A stretch of 64,000 nucleotides of DNA from Vitis vinifera. Lineage: Eukaryota; Streptophyta; Magnoliopsida; Vitales; Vitaceae. The stretch is taken from contig NC_081822.1 of NCBI RefSeq assembly GCF_030704535.1, forward strand, positions 30,587,001 to 30,651,000, given 5' to 3'. Position 1 is the stretch's first letter; each line of letters begins with the position of its first letter. Made by a program: the position numbers and the translations under genes. A model generated the notes under the pieces. That model was not told the origin of the DNA. It searched no databases and saw only the letters and a program-made list of their open reading frames with translations. Of this stretch, positions 45,357 to 57,556 are shown piece by piece.

Positions 45357-46799
45357 TTAAACACCGCCATGTGCCCAGATGTCAAGCAACTTGGCAAGAG
45401 CCGTGGTGGAGGAACCTTTCTCTCTCCAAGCTGCCAAAGCCATCTCTCTCTTCTTCCTGCTTCTTTCTCTCAGTTCCCTCCCCTCTTCACCCTCCATCAA
45501 CTCTCTCACTCTCTTCTCCACCTCTTCGCCACTTACAAACCCATCCTCATTGCTCTCCTCCATTCCAATTGCCATCTTCATATCCTCCACCAGAACAGCC
45601 TTGTTCAGTTGCTGCTCTGCATACAGAGGCCATGCCACCATCGGCACGCCGGCCACCACTGCTTCCAACACCGAGTTCCACCCGCAGTGCGTTACGAATC
45701 CTCCCAGTGAAGGATGATTCAGCACTGCCACTTGTGGTGCCCATGCCTTCACCACCAATCCTCTGTCTCTGGTTCTCTCCAAGAACTCTTCCGGCAATAG
45801 TGCTTCCAGATCGACATCCGTGCTCTCCTCAATTTTCTTGCCTTTTCCCTCCTTGGGATTTTTCACCACCCACAAAAACCTTTGCCCACTATTCTCCAAT
45901 CCTTTAGCTATCTCCTTTATCTGCTCCCTCAAGAACGTTCCGCGGCTTCCAAAGCATAAGAACACCACACTCCTAGTTGGCTGCGTGTCCAGCCATGTCA
46001 AGGAACAATGCTGATCTGCAGTAACAGCATGGCCTTCGCCTTCACAGGCTTCACCTATCAATGGTCCCATGTAGTAAATTGGAGGAGTAGGCCTATTCAA
46101 AAGGCATGTGCCATCCTCAATGGCCTGAGTGGCTTTGGGCTCGAACTCTTCAAACGTGTTAGCGATAATCCCATTAGATTCCGGTAGATGTTGTGAGAAG
46201 TACAGCATCCCATGATAGCCCGCCTCATCTCGGTCAAGTACAAGTTCAGGCATGTGAGTTGCTTTCAGAGGAGGCAGGCCTGGGAAGCCAAAAACCTCGG
46301 TGGGAAGGTCTTTGAAGCTCTCGGTGGTCCGGTCATGAATAGTTGGGAAGTGGAGGAAGAAAGCAAGGGCCGCAGCGCCGGAAGTAAAGAAGTGGTAGGT
46401 GGGAATTCCAAGCTCACGCGCAGCTTCCAGGAGTGAAGTGGTAAAGAATTGGCCGATAAGGGCACAAATACCGGTGGCTTTGGTGGGTTGCTGCAGATAA
46501 TCCACGACATGGGCAGCGCTGATATGAAGAAATTGGAATAAGGCAGCTTCTCTGCTCCTGTGAATGGTGGAGGTATCATCGGATGGGTGAGAAAAGTGGT
46601 GGAAGGCGATGGAGGGGTTAGTTTGGGAGAGGCGGTGGATGTAGGAAGAGGCGGCCGGGGTGGCAAAAGGGCCATATGGGAGGAGAACAGTGACGGAGAA
46701 TCTGAGGGGATGGCGATGAAGGATGAGCTTTGCTAGCTCCACCATGGGCACCAAATGGCTCAGGCCGGCGGCTGGGAATATGACTATCTTGCCTTCCAT
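45357..46799 (-). CDS. UDP-glycosyltransferase, UGT88-like, catalytic-dyad Asp replaced
   Basis: A single exon, 480 residues from MEGKIVIFPAAGLSHL. The frame is open upstream to 46940 but those 47 residues show no UGT similarity. Catalytic His15 is kept (GLSHLVPM) and the PSPG box is complete (Trp353-Gln396, HCGWNS, ending YAEQ). At the position of the activating aspartate the protein reads CALIGQFFT, where the neighbouring gene reads AIVIDYFCA: Gly115 replaces Asp. A GAC to GGC change would suffice. The rest of the frame is undamaged and ends LLDIWAHGGV, so the gene is not otherwise decaying. It may be a weakened or neofunctionalised enzyme, or may use another acid. It is a same-strand paralogue of 35270-36700, separated by eRF1. 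Confidence 0.93.
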   Translation of the reverse strand: MEGKIVIFPAAGLSHLVPMVELAKLILHRHPLRFSVTVLLPYGPFATPAASSYIHRLSQTNPSIAFHHFSHPSDDTSTIHRSREAALFQFLHISAAHVVDYLQQPTKATGICALIGQFFTTSLLEAARELGIPTYHFFTSGAAALAFFLHFPTIHDRTTESFKDLPTEVFGFPGLPPLKATHMPELVLDRDEAGYHGMLYFSQHLPESNGIIANTFEEFEPKATQAIEDGTCLLNRPTPPIYYMGPLIGEACEGEGHAVTADQHCSLTWLDTQPTRSVVFLCFGSRGTFLREQIKEIAKGLENSGQRFLWVVKNPKEGKGKKIEESTDVDLEALLPEEFLERTRDRGLVVKAWAPQVAVLNHPSLGGFVTHCGWNSVLEAVVAGVPMVAWPLYAEQQLNKAVLVEDMKMAIGMEESNEDGFVSGEEVEKRVRELMEGEEGRELRERSRKKREMALAAWREKGSSTTALAKLLDIWAHGGV

Positions 46800-47186
46800 A
46801 TCTAAAGTTGCGTTTTTGGTTTGATCTTTTGCCTCAAAGATATAGAACCCAGTCTGGACTTCTTGATGAGAAAGGCATGTTACTGTTGATACCTTTTGTT
46901 TGTTTATGTAAAATTGAGGATATGTTTTCCAAAGCATCATAACAAATGCTTTCTAAAAGTGCTTTTGGCCAACTAATTTTTATTAATTTAATTACATTTT
47001 TGTACATATTAAAAAAAAAGGATTGTAATATGTTAAAACAGCTTTTTCATTTTAATGCAACAAATTTTAAAATTAAAATTATTTGGTTGTATCCTGATAA
47101 AAATATACAAAATAAATAAATAAATAACATATTATATATTTTAAAATTATTTAATTTTATAAAAATTAAAATAAGTGAAATAAGTA

Positions 47187-47356
47187 TGCTCACACGTCAC
47201 TCATACCCAGGACTATGATGGACTTGCGATATATATTAAAATAACATTTTAAATTAATATATAAAAATAATTTATTCATTTTATTATTTTTTTTATTTTC
47301 CTGCTTTTCCCCTTTACGTATGCTCACACGTCACTCATACCCAGGACTAGCGATAT
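47187..47356. repeat. short direct repeat flanking a 90-bp AT-rich spacer
   Basis: TATGCTCACACGTCACTCAT plus ACCCAGGACTA occurs at 47187 and again at 47319. The first copy has 12 extra bases before CGATAT. Confidence 0.85.
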
Positions 47357-47866
47357 GCTTCCAGAGAGCCAAAATCTCTTGACTTTTGAGTATGGGTCAA
47401 TTTCATCATTTTGAATAACGTGGTTGGTGCGTCTAACGGTCTAAGTGGTGGCCAGCATCTATTTTCCAAATCAACACTTTCCACTCAATGGCCATGGCAT
47501 CATTTGGGGATTGGGTTTGACAATTACTCCCCTTCTTGCCTTAGAAATTTATATCGTTGGAGTTGGGCTCGGGTGTAGTTTCCTTCTTGTCTTTTAGAAC
47601 TCTCCCCTTGATAATAAGAGAGAGAGAGAGAAAGAATACATTTTCTCTTCTCTCTCTTAAGGAAAAAAAATACAGTTTTTCGAATAAACAAAATTCCCTT
47701 GTCATGAAACGAAAGTTAATGGTCTTATATTATGAAAAAAGAATAATTCCCATATTCATAGTTTCATTCATGATTTAAAGCAAAAAAATTTATCAATGAA
47801 ACAATAGTCAATCAGGAGTTTTTGGTATATTAGAAGATAAATCGAAAATCTTATTTTTCATCATAT

Positions 47867-48140
47867 ATAATTAATAATAATTTATGAGTATTGTTATTTT
47901 ATATAAGGTTAAATAATTATTTAAAAATGGGACATTATAAATATGAGTTAAAAATTAAAATGCGATTTTAATTATGTATTTTTTTTATCCATTTATTTAA
48001 ATTGCACTTATTTTATTTGGTTGTAAACATGACTTTTTGCCAAGAGGAATTTGAGATGGGCCAGAGGCACGTGCCCCTTACGCCAATGTTGTTGGTTAGT
48101 GATAAAGAGGAATGGTGCTTGTTGACTTTACTTGGACCAT
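47867..48140. repeat. 270-bp direct repeat, copy 1
   Basis: From ATAATTAATAATAATTTATG to GGTGCTTGTTGACTTTA. Matches 49244-49490 closely. This copy has about 20 extra bases (CAGAGGCACGTGCCCCTTACG) after GAGATGGG. Confidence 0.85.
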
Positions 48141-48169
48141 ACCTTAATAATAATGTGTGGTTTGCCAGT

Positions 48170-48850
48170 CTCGTCCATGCTCAGTGTTGTGATGTCACAG
48201 GCTCACAATTACTATTGCTCAGAGGTGTTAATCCATAAATGTACTATTTACAGTTCTCAATGTATATATATATATATTTTAAATTATGAAACCATACACC
48301 AATCTAAATAATAAAATTGTTGAGAAAAAAGACTGCCCTTTATTTGAGTAATTTTTTATTTGTCAAATTGCTCGAACCTATGCTTTTTTGAATCCAATAT
48401 GTTATGTTTGTCATACTTATGGTCTTTTTTCTCTTAGCCTTTGTTTGGCAAGTCGTTCTAAGTTTTCGATGAAATATTTAATATTGTCTTAGAAGAATTC
48501 ATGATTTCTTCAAGAAAAAAAAAAAATTAACAATTGATAAGTTATTTGTCCATGAGTACTCCGATAGTATTCTAAAATTAGAGTGTTTATCATAAGTACA
48601 TTTTCTATTTTTTTTAAAGTTCTTTCTATAGACGAAATGGTAGGATATTTCATCAAAATAGCAGTTATTGATAATTGATTACATAAAAAATGAGCAAAAT
48701 ATTGAGAATATCGTTGAAATATCGATTTTGGGCGCAACAGAAAACAAACTACAATTGGATGCAAAAATTTGGCTATTTTTCAAAATATCATAAATTATCG
48801 GTAATTAATCAACAATATTTTGAATATAGCCTATAAATAGCCAATTTTTT
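48170..48850. repeat. dispersed repeat shared with 62345-62800, copy 1
   Basis: Both copies contain CTCAGTGTTGTGATGTCA, CATACACCAATCTA, a block with GGATATTTCA(T/C)CAAAATAG, and TAAATAGCCAATTTTTTTT, in the same order. Non-coding; ATATCG motifs recur. Confidence 0.7.
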
Positions 48851-49243
48851 TTTTAAAATCATTAATTTTTTTAATATTTATCCTACCAACTCTTTATTTT
48901 TTTAATATTTATCTGTGTTTTTAAAAAATCATTTTCCGTTGTTTTTAAATTATTTTTTATAAATATCTTTTATTTTAAATTCATATTGCCCTTTTTATTT
49001 TATATTATTCTTTTATTTTTAATTATTTTTCATATTTATTTTGTTAATCCATTTTAAATTAATTTTATCAAATAACCTTAATACTTAAAATAAAAATTAA
49101 ATAATAAATTCTAAATCAACAATTTAAATATAATTTAACTTAAAATCAACTTAAATTATTAAATTTTACTAAACACCCTCTTACTTCTTTTCTTCCCTTA
49201 TGAAATTTATGATTCATTTGATGATACATGAGTTTCTTATTTT

Positions 49244-49490
49244 TATATAATTAATAATAATTTATGAGTGTAATTATTACATAAAGTTAAATAATTATTT
49301 AAAAATGGGACATTATAAATATGAGTTAGAAATTAAAATGCGATTTTAATTATGTATTTTTTTTATCCATTTATTTAAATTGCACTTATTTTATTTGGTT
49401 GAAAACATGACTTTTTGCCAAGAGGAATTTGAGATGGCCCGAATGTTGTTGGTCACTGATAATGGGAAATGGTGCTTGTTGGCTTTAGTT
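49244..49490. repeat. 270-bp direct repeat, copy 2
   Basis: Second copy of 47867-48140, about 1.38 kb downstream. It is followed at 49502-49580 by a block that is the inverse of 62283-62345. Confidence 0.85.
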
Positions 49491-49927
49491 AGACGTATTT
49501 TTTTATAAGAGTACGGTAGTTTAAAAAAATAATTTCACAACTATTGGAGTGGAAAAAATAATTTTAAATCTACCATAGTTTTTATCAAGTAGGAAAGAGA
49601 AAAATAAAAATCATTATTATCTTTTAAAATCTTCTCTTCAAAAGACGATTGATTTCATTTTAAAAAAATTATACAAAAGAATTCGGATTTTTAAGATAAG
49701 ATTTGTAAAATTTCTTATTTTTAAAAATGTATAGGTTAAAATTGTCTCTAAAGAAACGGTTTCTTAAAAAAAATAGAAAAAAAAGAAGAGAAATCTCCTC
49801 TTTGAGAGAAGATTTTCTCCATAAAAAAAAAAGGTATGGACTTGCATTTTGCTCAATGCGTTCCAACTTGATAACGTGATTTGTTTTTTATTTATTTGTG
49901 AAAATTTGATTTTTAGAAAAAGACTTG

Positions 49928-50212
49928 GGGTGGTGTTTGTTTTTTTGGCTTTTTGTTGAAAGCAATTTGTTTTCAGAATTTAGGTTATTTGTTTTTCTAT
50001 TTTTTCATGACTTATTATAAACTTTTTATTAAATAGAAAAAGCCAAAATATGTAGTTTTTTCTAAATAGAAACAATAACATATTGATTGTTTTTTTTTTT
50101 TTACTTTTTAATACTTAATAGAAATAAAATACTACAAAAAACAAAAACATGATATTTAACACTATTAAGCATTAAGGTTCTATTTAGAATTAAGTAAAAA
50201 AACAAACACCAC
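49928..50212. mobile_element. MITE-like element, family M3, copy 2
   Basis: Bounded by GGTGGTGTTTGTTTTTTTGG and, inverted, AAAAAAACAAACACCACC. About 285 bp, A/T-rich and non-coding. End sequence and size are typical of hAT-type MITEs. The flanks (ACTTGGGG and CCTTGGAG) resemble a decayed 8-bp duplication. Confidence 0.7.
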
Positions 50213-50213
50213 C

Positions 50214-51230
50214 TTGGAGTCACCACTTATTTTTGTTTTATTTTTAAAGGGAAAAAAAATAAGAAAGAAAAATCTTAAGTGTGACTCCTAAAGAAAAAAA
50301 TAGGTCTATAAAAAATCAAGTTTGGGTCTAGGGGTCAGGTAACCTATTGGAAAGGTATAGTGGTGAGTCGTAGCACCCCTCTAAGTCCCTAAAAACGGAT
50401 TTATACTAAATAAAGTGAGACAAGTATGACAATTGATAAGAGAATTAATGGATACAATGAAATGATCAAATAATAAAATGAATCATGCATGAGAATAAGC
50501 AAAATAGGAGTGAGATCATTCCTTAGCATCAAATAATAATGCGCTATCATGAAATGAAGTTAGTGCACAATACAGAATACAAAATATATTGCATGTGTCA
50601 CAAAATAGAGGAAGAAATCATCCATGACAATTATGCATTTCACTTAAATTATTTTTAAAGAAAATATCATGGATGTTGGGCCCCTATCACAACCCACAAC
50701 CTAATTGATTTTGCATGAATTAATCCCACAAATTCCATTATTTTGTAATTATGAAAAAAATTCATTCATGTTTATAAAAAAAACGTGAAAATTATTTGAA
50801 ATTTGAAAAAAAATTGTGAAAGTGCATGCCGACGAGAAAATGACGACAAATATTTTATTAAAATTGGATTTTCAGTAACCTAAAACTTTAAGGAAAGAAG
50901 GAAAAAAAAAACTTAAAATTATTCAAAAATTGTTGTGGGATTAAAATTATTTGAAAAACTAGAGTTTTGAAAATTATTTGAAATTTTGAATTTTGAAAAT
51001 TAAATTTGAAAATTGGAAATTTGAAATTGAAGTTTTAAAAATTAGAGTTTTGAAAATGACTTGGAAATTAGAGTTTTAAAAAATAAATTTGAAAATTAGA
51101 ATTTTGAAAATCATTTGAAAATTAAAGTTTTGAAAATTAAATTTGAAGATTGGAGTTTTGAATTTTAAATTTTGACATCAAAAGATAAAGAATTAAGAGA
51201 ATGACACTTGGTCTTTGGGTGGTGCACTAG
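50214..51230. other. retroelement-like non-coding sequence
   Basis: 50214-50400 carries a texture common in plant retroelement-derived sequence (GGAGTCACCACTTATTTTT; GGGGTCAGGTAACCTATTGG; GTAGCACCCCTCTAAGTCC). 50930-51170 is a simple-sequence field of AAATTTGAAAATT/GAGTTTTGAAAAT words. No coding content. Confidence 0.45.
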
Positions 51231-51234
51231 AGGG

Positions 51235-51965
51235 TAGCCATGCATGGCCATGCAGGAGTGGGCCCGAGGTGCAATTATGTTTGCTCTGTGGATGCTGGTG
51301 GTTTCAATTTAGAGCAAGTAGCTTGTTTGTTGACCTTCCGCTGGCTTGAGTATCCTTCGTGGGTTGGTCGAAATAGAAACTTCACTCTTAAATCTGTGTT
51401 GTTCTTGAACACTACCATTGGGACATCATCCACCAAGAATACTATCAGATATATATATTCCATAGAACTGAGTACGAGTGGAAAGCCTTGGTTGGGTCAA
51501 ACCAAAGATAGATTCTCTGTTTTCTCTCTCATTTTCTTCTAGTGAAGACATTTGTTTGTAAAATGGAGGGTTGGTTAGACTTGTTGATCGAGAACTCAAA
51601 GTCTATTTCATCATGCTTTGAGTTTTGAGAAGATAGATAGAAAGCAATAATAGTTCCTATGCATTTGTCAGGGATGAGCTGAATCTCAGAGCCTCCATTA
51701 TAGGACTTGATGTGGTAAAAAACCCATGTAGGCGTAGAGTTTCTACTGAATGGCACATTGATACACTTCCTTGGAGCAGCACCCCTCACTCCAGAAAGCA
51801 TAAACAGTAAACCCAGAGAGATAATCCATAGTTTTTTTTTTTTTTTTTTTGTTCCGAGAGGGAGAGGTTGAGGAAGTGTGGTGAACATGGTAATGAGGTT
51901 CCGACATGGAGTTTTCCGGCTTGAGATTTGGCTTTGCTGAAAGAAGGATTTTGATGGAGGCTTTG
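51235..51965 (-). pseudogene. xyloglucan endotransglucosylase/hydrolase (XTH) pseudogene
   Basis: The minus strand encodes a signal-peptide-like start ([17 protein letters not shown]), the GH16 N-terminal strand region (YNGGSEIQL), then the catalytic box [13 protein letters not shown] followed by [10 protein letters not shown]. After a frame break and a stop near 51510 come IVFLVDDVPMVVFKNNTDL and a degenerate KIYSS-like region to about 51275. XTHs cut and rejoin xyloglucan in the cell wall. Roughly 25-30 residues between the GGSEIQL block and AFYLSSQN are missing, the C-terminal XTH domain is absent, and an A14 run lies just before the signal peptide. It is dead, though the catalytic Glu residues persist. 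Confidence 0.85.
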
Positions 51966-51999
51966 CCAAGGCTTTGGGTGGCCATGCGTGCATGACCAC

Positions 52000-53030
52000 C
52001 TAGGTTTTTAAGGACACATCGGATTTTCAGAGTATAAAATTTTTCATAAAATTGTAGGTCAAATGGTAAAAAAGAGTGGTAGAGAGAGATTTTGGAAAAA
52101 GTTGGTCAAAAGTCAATAGTTTGAAAAATTTGCCACATCAAATGTAAGGAGTGAGAATTTCAGAAATTAAATTTTGATTTGGAGAAACAATTAACCATCA
52201 AATAATTAAGATTAGGTTTTGAAAATTTGAATATTAAGTATGTTACGAGAATTAATTTAATTATTATTGGATAATTATCAGAAAATCATAGTAAAAAAAA
52301 CTTGATAAAAATTTATATTATATCAAATTTTTATAATGGATAATTAAAAAGAAATTGAATCTAATTTTATAATGAATCAATTTAATTCTTATAATTGGAA
52401 TTAAACTTTACAGAATTACAAAACATTAAACGAAGTTGAATTGAAATTAAATTAAGATTAAATTATGATATGTGAATTTAAAAAAGATATACAAAAGGGG
52501 TAAATTAATTATATGTGAATTTTATGAATTTAACTTTTGAAATTTTGATGCGATTAAATAATTTGACAAATGAAGTAAATTAAATAAAAGTTATACCAAA
52601 GGGTTCAGAATTTGATTTTTATAAATTGAATGACTAATTAATTTATGGAATTAAGTTTTAGAATATTACTTAAATTTTTGTTGGTAAATAAATATTAGTA
52701 AAATTAACGGGTTATTACAAATTTCAACTTCTGGTTACCGAATTTTTTTTATTTTATATTTATAATATTTTATGAAATTAAATTTTGTTAATAGCTAATT
52801 ATATCATGTTTTAAGTGAATTTCAGATTAAAAATGCTTCGAGTAACTAAAGTTAAATTATATTTTTTTCAAGAGCAGGCTTGTAGTAAATTTAATTACAA
52901 ATGCGGTAGTATTTTTCGTGAGACGGAAAATTATAAGTTGAGTGTAATTTATAATTGTGAAATATGAAATAAATAATGGTAGTTTAATTTACTATTAAAA
53001 GAAAGGACGTGTGTGGCATTTTCAAATTTG
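52000..53030. other. AT-rich spacer
   Basis: Non-coding, rich in AAATT and TAATT words. No gene is recognised. Confidence 0.5.

Positions 53031-53032
<2 letters not shown>

Positions 53033-53090
<58 letters not shown>
53033..53090. repeat. (AT)n microsatellite, about 56 bp
   Basis: Perfect AT dinucleotide run, the longest in the window. Confidence 0.97.
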
Positions 53091-53093
<3 letters not shown>

Positions 53094-56000
53094 AAATTAA
53101 TATGTCATTTTTGAAGAGATTTGCCTAAGGTTCATTTGATAAAACTTGAGTTTTAATGGAACTGTAACTTTAAAGAATAAACCAAGTTTTTCAAATATGC
53201 ATGAAATGATATGTAAATCCTAAGTGCACCAATGCATTCATTTTACATATGTTTCTTATTATTAAAGGTCTTCCAAAGGTCTTGATCTTGTATCTATTAG
53301 GTTCTTTGATGAATTTCTAAATTAACACCTGAAATTATTTATAATTCAAACCAATTAGTAACTTAACCATGATTTGTTATCATCAAAACGTGATTAGAAG
53401 AACCCTTGAGCTAACATATGTAAAAGTGGATTGTTGGGTGCGGGAGGCAAAAAAAGAGGAAAAGAAAGAAAGAAAGGTGGATGATGCGTAGGGGAGATGT
53501 AGAAGAGATTCTCTGTTGTGTGTTTCCGTCGATCCGACGGTGAAATGACCTCCAATCATAATGAAATTTCAGAAGGTGATAGTCTTCAACGTGGTGAACA
53601 CTTCTAAAGAGTCAGATTTTCGATCCCATGGTTGGATTTTACTGTACAAGTAGGGGTGAATTTTTTTTTCCCTAAATTTCTCTCTTGACTTTTTTTGGGC
53701 TTCTTGTTTTGCTTTTATTTACTTTCAAAAAACTACATGGAAATTGTTGAGCTGTTGGGTTGTAGTAGATTGTCATATAGTTTTCATTTAGGTTGTTTTT
53801 CGAAACCCTAGACGTGTAAAATGATTTAGTTTTGCTTTGAAAATGTTAAATGGGAAGTGAATGAAAGTTTAATGTAAGATAAAAATATTAGAATTATTGG
53901 TATTTAATTGTTGTTCCCGTGATAGGATTTATTGGATTGTTGTGGTTATGAAAATTCTTTTTATTGGAATATTGGTTAATATATTTTTATGATTGTTGTT
54001 ATGTTAGAAATTATATAAATTTATTAGTAATATATTAGTGTTGAAAATAATGGAAATTAATTGTTGAAAATTTTGAGTATTGAGATATGTTTAAAATTAT
54101 TCATATTATTATAAATAAATAAATTGATGATATAAATTGAGTTTTTGTTAATATTTGAATTATTGGGAAAATATTTCTCAAATGTTGTGGTGGCGTAATT
54201 GTGGAAAATTGTTGTATTGGGTGTTAATTTCATTAAGATTATTGGAGATAAATAAATTATGACATAAATTACGTTTTTGTTGATATTTGTATTAGTGGGA
54301 ATTTTCTTGGATATATGTGGTTATTTAATTGAAGAAAAAAAATTGTTATATTAGTTGTTAGAAATTATTAAGTATGTCAGGAATAAATAGAATTTATATG
54401 GCTAAGGTTTAAAACTATGTTTTGATACTATACAATTAATTGTGAATTTTCGTCAATGTTTGTGGTGATTAAAGTGAAGAAAAATCATTGTGTGGATTAT
54501 TGGAAATTATGAAACATAATGAGGGTAAGTAGAATTATGTCTTAGAAAATCATGGATGTTGAAATATGATGTGATTGCACTTCATATGCATCATGGTTGT
54601 GTGAAGAAAAAGAAAAAAAAGTAAAGAAATGGTTGTGTGAAATGGAAATGAGAATGAAAAGACCCCGAAGAGGGCAAAAATGAAAATAAAAGAAAAATAA
54701 GAAATGAAATAACCCTAGAGAGGGCGAATTAAGGAGGGAGTGAGATCCATAGGGTGAAAGACCCACAAGTTTACTCTAGGAAGACTCCAAATGGATAGTG
54801 TATTTGGCTACGGATGCATATTCTTTGATGAAAACCCGAGAACAACAGTGCATTGTATGATTGCGTGTAAGCATTTGCATTATGGTTGCATTTGGAAAAA
54901 GGATTTGTATTATTTATCAAGGGTATATTTGAATATATTATTCAAGACTAAAATGACTTGTTTGTTTTGTAAATTTATAATTGTCGATATGCTAGACATA
55001 TGATTGAATAAGGAAAATGATAATTTTGATTGGTTTAAATTAGTATGGTTGGAGTTTCTTTTAGTGTGTATAAAGTAAAGATAATATTATATTTTGGCAC
55101 ATGGTTGTGTTTTATTAATCTATAATTTCTAACTCATTTGGGTGTAAAACACCCTACTGAGCAACGTGGAAATGCTTACTCCTTTATTTTCTAAAATTTT
55201 TAGATGCAGATATAGTTTTTGAGGAACCATAGGAAGATCAAGAAGTGTTTCGGAAAGCAAAAGAACCATAATAATGGTTATTTTTAAATGTATATTACCT
55301 TTTTGACATGTACTATGGACTTTTGTAAGTTAAATTATATTTTGTTAATTTGTAAAACATTTTTGAAAATATTTTTTTTGACTTAGAGATTATTGTAAAT
55401 ATTTGAACTTTTGGGTAGGAAGATGACTGGTGGATTTATTATACATGTGAATAGGAGATAGTGTGATGGTTGGTTTTGGAAAAGTAAAATAATATGTTAC
55501 AGTAAATTTTAGCTTAATAAATTTATTTAGGATTATACGCTTTACTGAAAAAGAAAAAAAAAATTAAGGGTGTTTTGATTGATTGCCAACGTGAATAGGA
55601 GTAACCCTTAGGGCCAAACCCTTGACTTGGGGTCACGAGTCGAGTTTTGGGTTGCCCAAAATTTAAAGTGTGACAGGTAACATGCATGTGGGGATGGATG
55701 GAAAGAAGCTTTCTCAATGTCTGAATTGATTCTCGGTACTCATTTCCAACTTAGGCACCATTCCACAAAACCAAGGAACTGCATTTGAAAAGAGGTGCTT
55801 GAAAGTGGCACACAAAAAAGTGGCAATAAAAGCCATGCAGAAGTAGGAAATAGAGGAATGGACTGCCTGATACTGTGCATCGAAGGTGGCTTTTCCTTAT
55901 TGGTAGCCACATATTCACCTTCATTTTCATTTAGACTTCAACAAATTGCACATTGTCATGGACCTGCTGGTTGTTTTTCAAGAATTTTGATGCCAAATGA

Positions 56001-57540
56001 TCAAAATGCGTCATAGCAACTAGAACTCTAAGAATAGTAGATCCATTCACATCTTCAGATTTTGAAAACATAAGCCAAGTAAATACTCATGTTATTCTTG
56101 ACAATACATTGTTTTATGCTAAATAGAACCACCACAACTGCCTCCAAAGCTCAAGAATTCCTTAAGTGCATCTTATCGCCAATATGTTTGCTCTGAAAAT
56201 CACTTACTTCATCATAAACCTTAAGTTTGCAGCAATTCTTGCAATCTGAAACATAAAATTGACCAAGGGAAGAAAAATCTTTGTGGTTTTGCATGAAAAT
56301 TCTAGGAATTCTTCAAATGAGTGAAGGCAACCACTGGTTACTCTCATTAGTTTTGAATTTTTATCATCCACAACAAAGTTGCATAGTTAAGTTTCAAATT
56401 TGTTTGGACGTTCTTGTTGGCAACTTTTTTCTTTGAATCGTGCCCAAAAACTGAAAGACTTCTTGGGCAATGGATTATTCAAGCTTGAGAGAGAGCTAAT
56501 GCTAAAGCTTCTGCTAGTACAGATCTACAAGGGGGCTACATCATATTTTCAGCTTCGAATGATATGTGTGCAGCAACTCTAGACATTACAATGTGGCCAT
56601 GCATGGGAAATTTATGCACGTGGGCTAAGGATGGGGATGGGCTAAGTTAGGGCTACAACTTGGCGAACAAAAAAAGTGGCCATATAAGTTGATATTTTGT
56701 GCATATGGAAAGGAGGTGGATGGGGCAACTTGACAGGATTAGGAATGAGCCCCATCACCCCTTCTGTTGTTATATGCTCTATGATAGTATGAAGAAGCCT
56801 ATTGAATAGATGAGTTGAGAGTCTAAAACCACTTATTGCTTACTTTCCCTAGTGTCCAAGTGGTGGCCAAAACCTCCATGAATAGGGAAAAGGAAACACA
56901 AATGGAAAATAGAGTATAACCTAAGAAGAGTAAACAAACCAACAAGACATTTAACTAGATCCAATTTCATGTTTTAATCAAATGATCCAGAATAGGTGGA
57001 AGAAATAAGGATCAATAATGTGGTTAATCAAACATCAAGCTCAAAGACAAATCCATATATCAATTACTGATTGGAAAAATATAAGAAATAGGAAAAGAGC
57101 CAAAATAGAGCAAGCACGAAATAAACTCAGATTCAAAAAAACTTAGTACGCAACAAAACATATTAACAATACTTAAGTAACAGGCTGAGATGATGAAGAA
57201 CTATGATAATGAAGAGGAATGAATAAGAAATGTGTAATGAAACCATACTTGAAGTGCTCCTCTATTCCTTTAAAGATTAGTAAACTTTTCTCTGCTCTTC
57301 TTGCTACTCATAGCTCGCCTCCTATAGGTCTTTCCTCCACTCTCTCTTGCTGCTCATTTTTCCTCTTATCTCCTCAGCTCGCTCTCCCTCAAAACAATGT
57401 TCACTCCCTTTCTCAAATAAAAAATTACCCAGCTCACCCCCCGATGTTCCTTAATGGTGATAAGAAAAGCCAAAATAAAATATCTTCAAATGAAATAAAA
57501 TAATAGTAATAAAAAAAAAAAGTTCATTGGTCCAAAAAAA
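53091..57540. other. non-coding region, no gene recognised
   Basis: The texture from 53400 to 55700 (for example ACACCCTACTGAGCAACGTG at about 55150, and GGTCACGAGTCGAGTTTTGGG near 55630) resembles decayed LTR retroelement sequence, but I find no protein domain, primer site or paired LTR. 55700-57540 has more balanced composition and no long frame; none of its short frames shows a domain. Confidence 0.4.
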
Positions 57541-57556
57541 GGGGGTTTACAAGGAG

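Noticed and set aside
45309..45907. Plus-strand open frames opposite the second UGT
   Set aside because: Same reason: Ser/Pro/Leu-rich shadows of the UGT coding strand.
46800..46940. Upstream ATG extending the second UGT by 47 residues
   Set aside because: No similarity to UGTs and no transit-peptide logic for a cytosolic enzyme; the internal Met is at the family start.
57219..57503. 94-codon Ser/Leu-rich frame
   Set aside because: Low complexity, no domain, no splice or promoter context.
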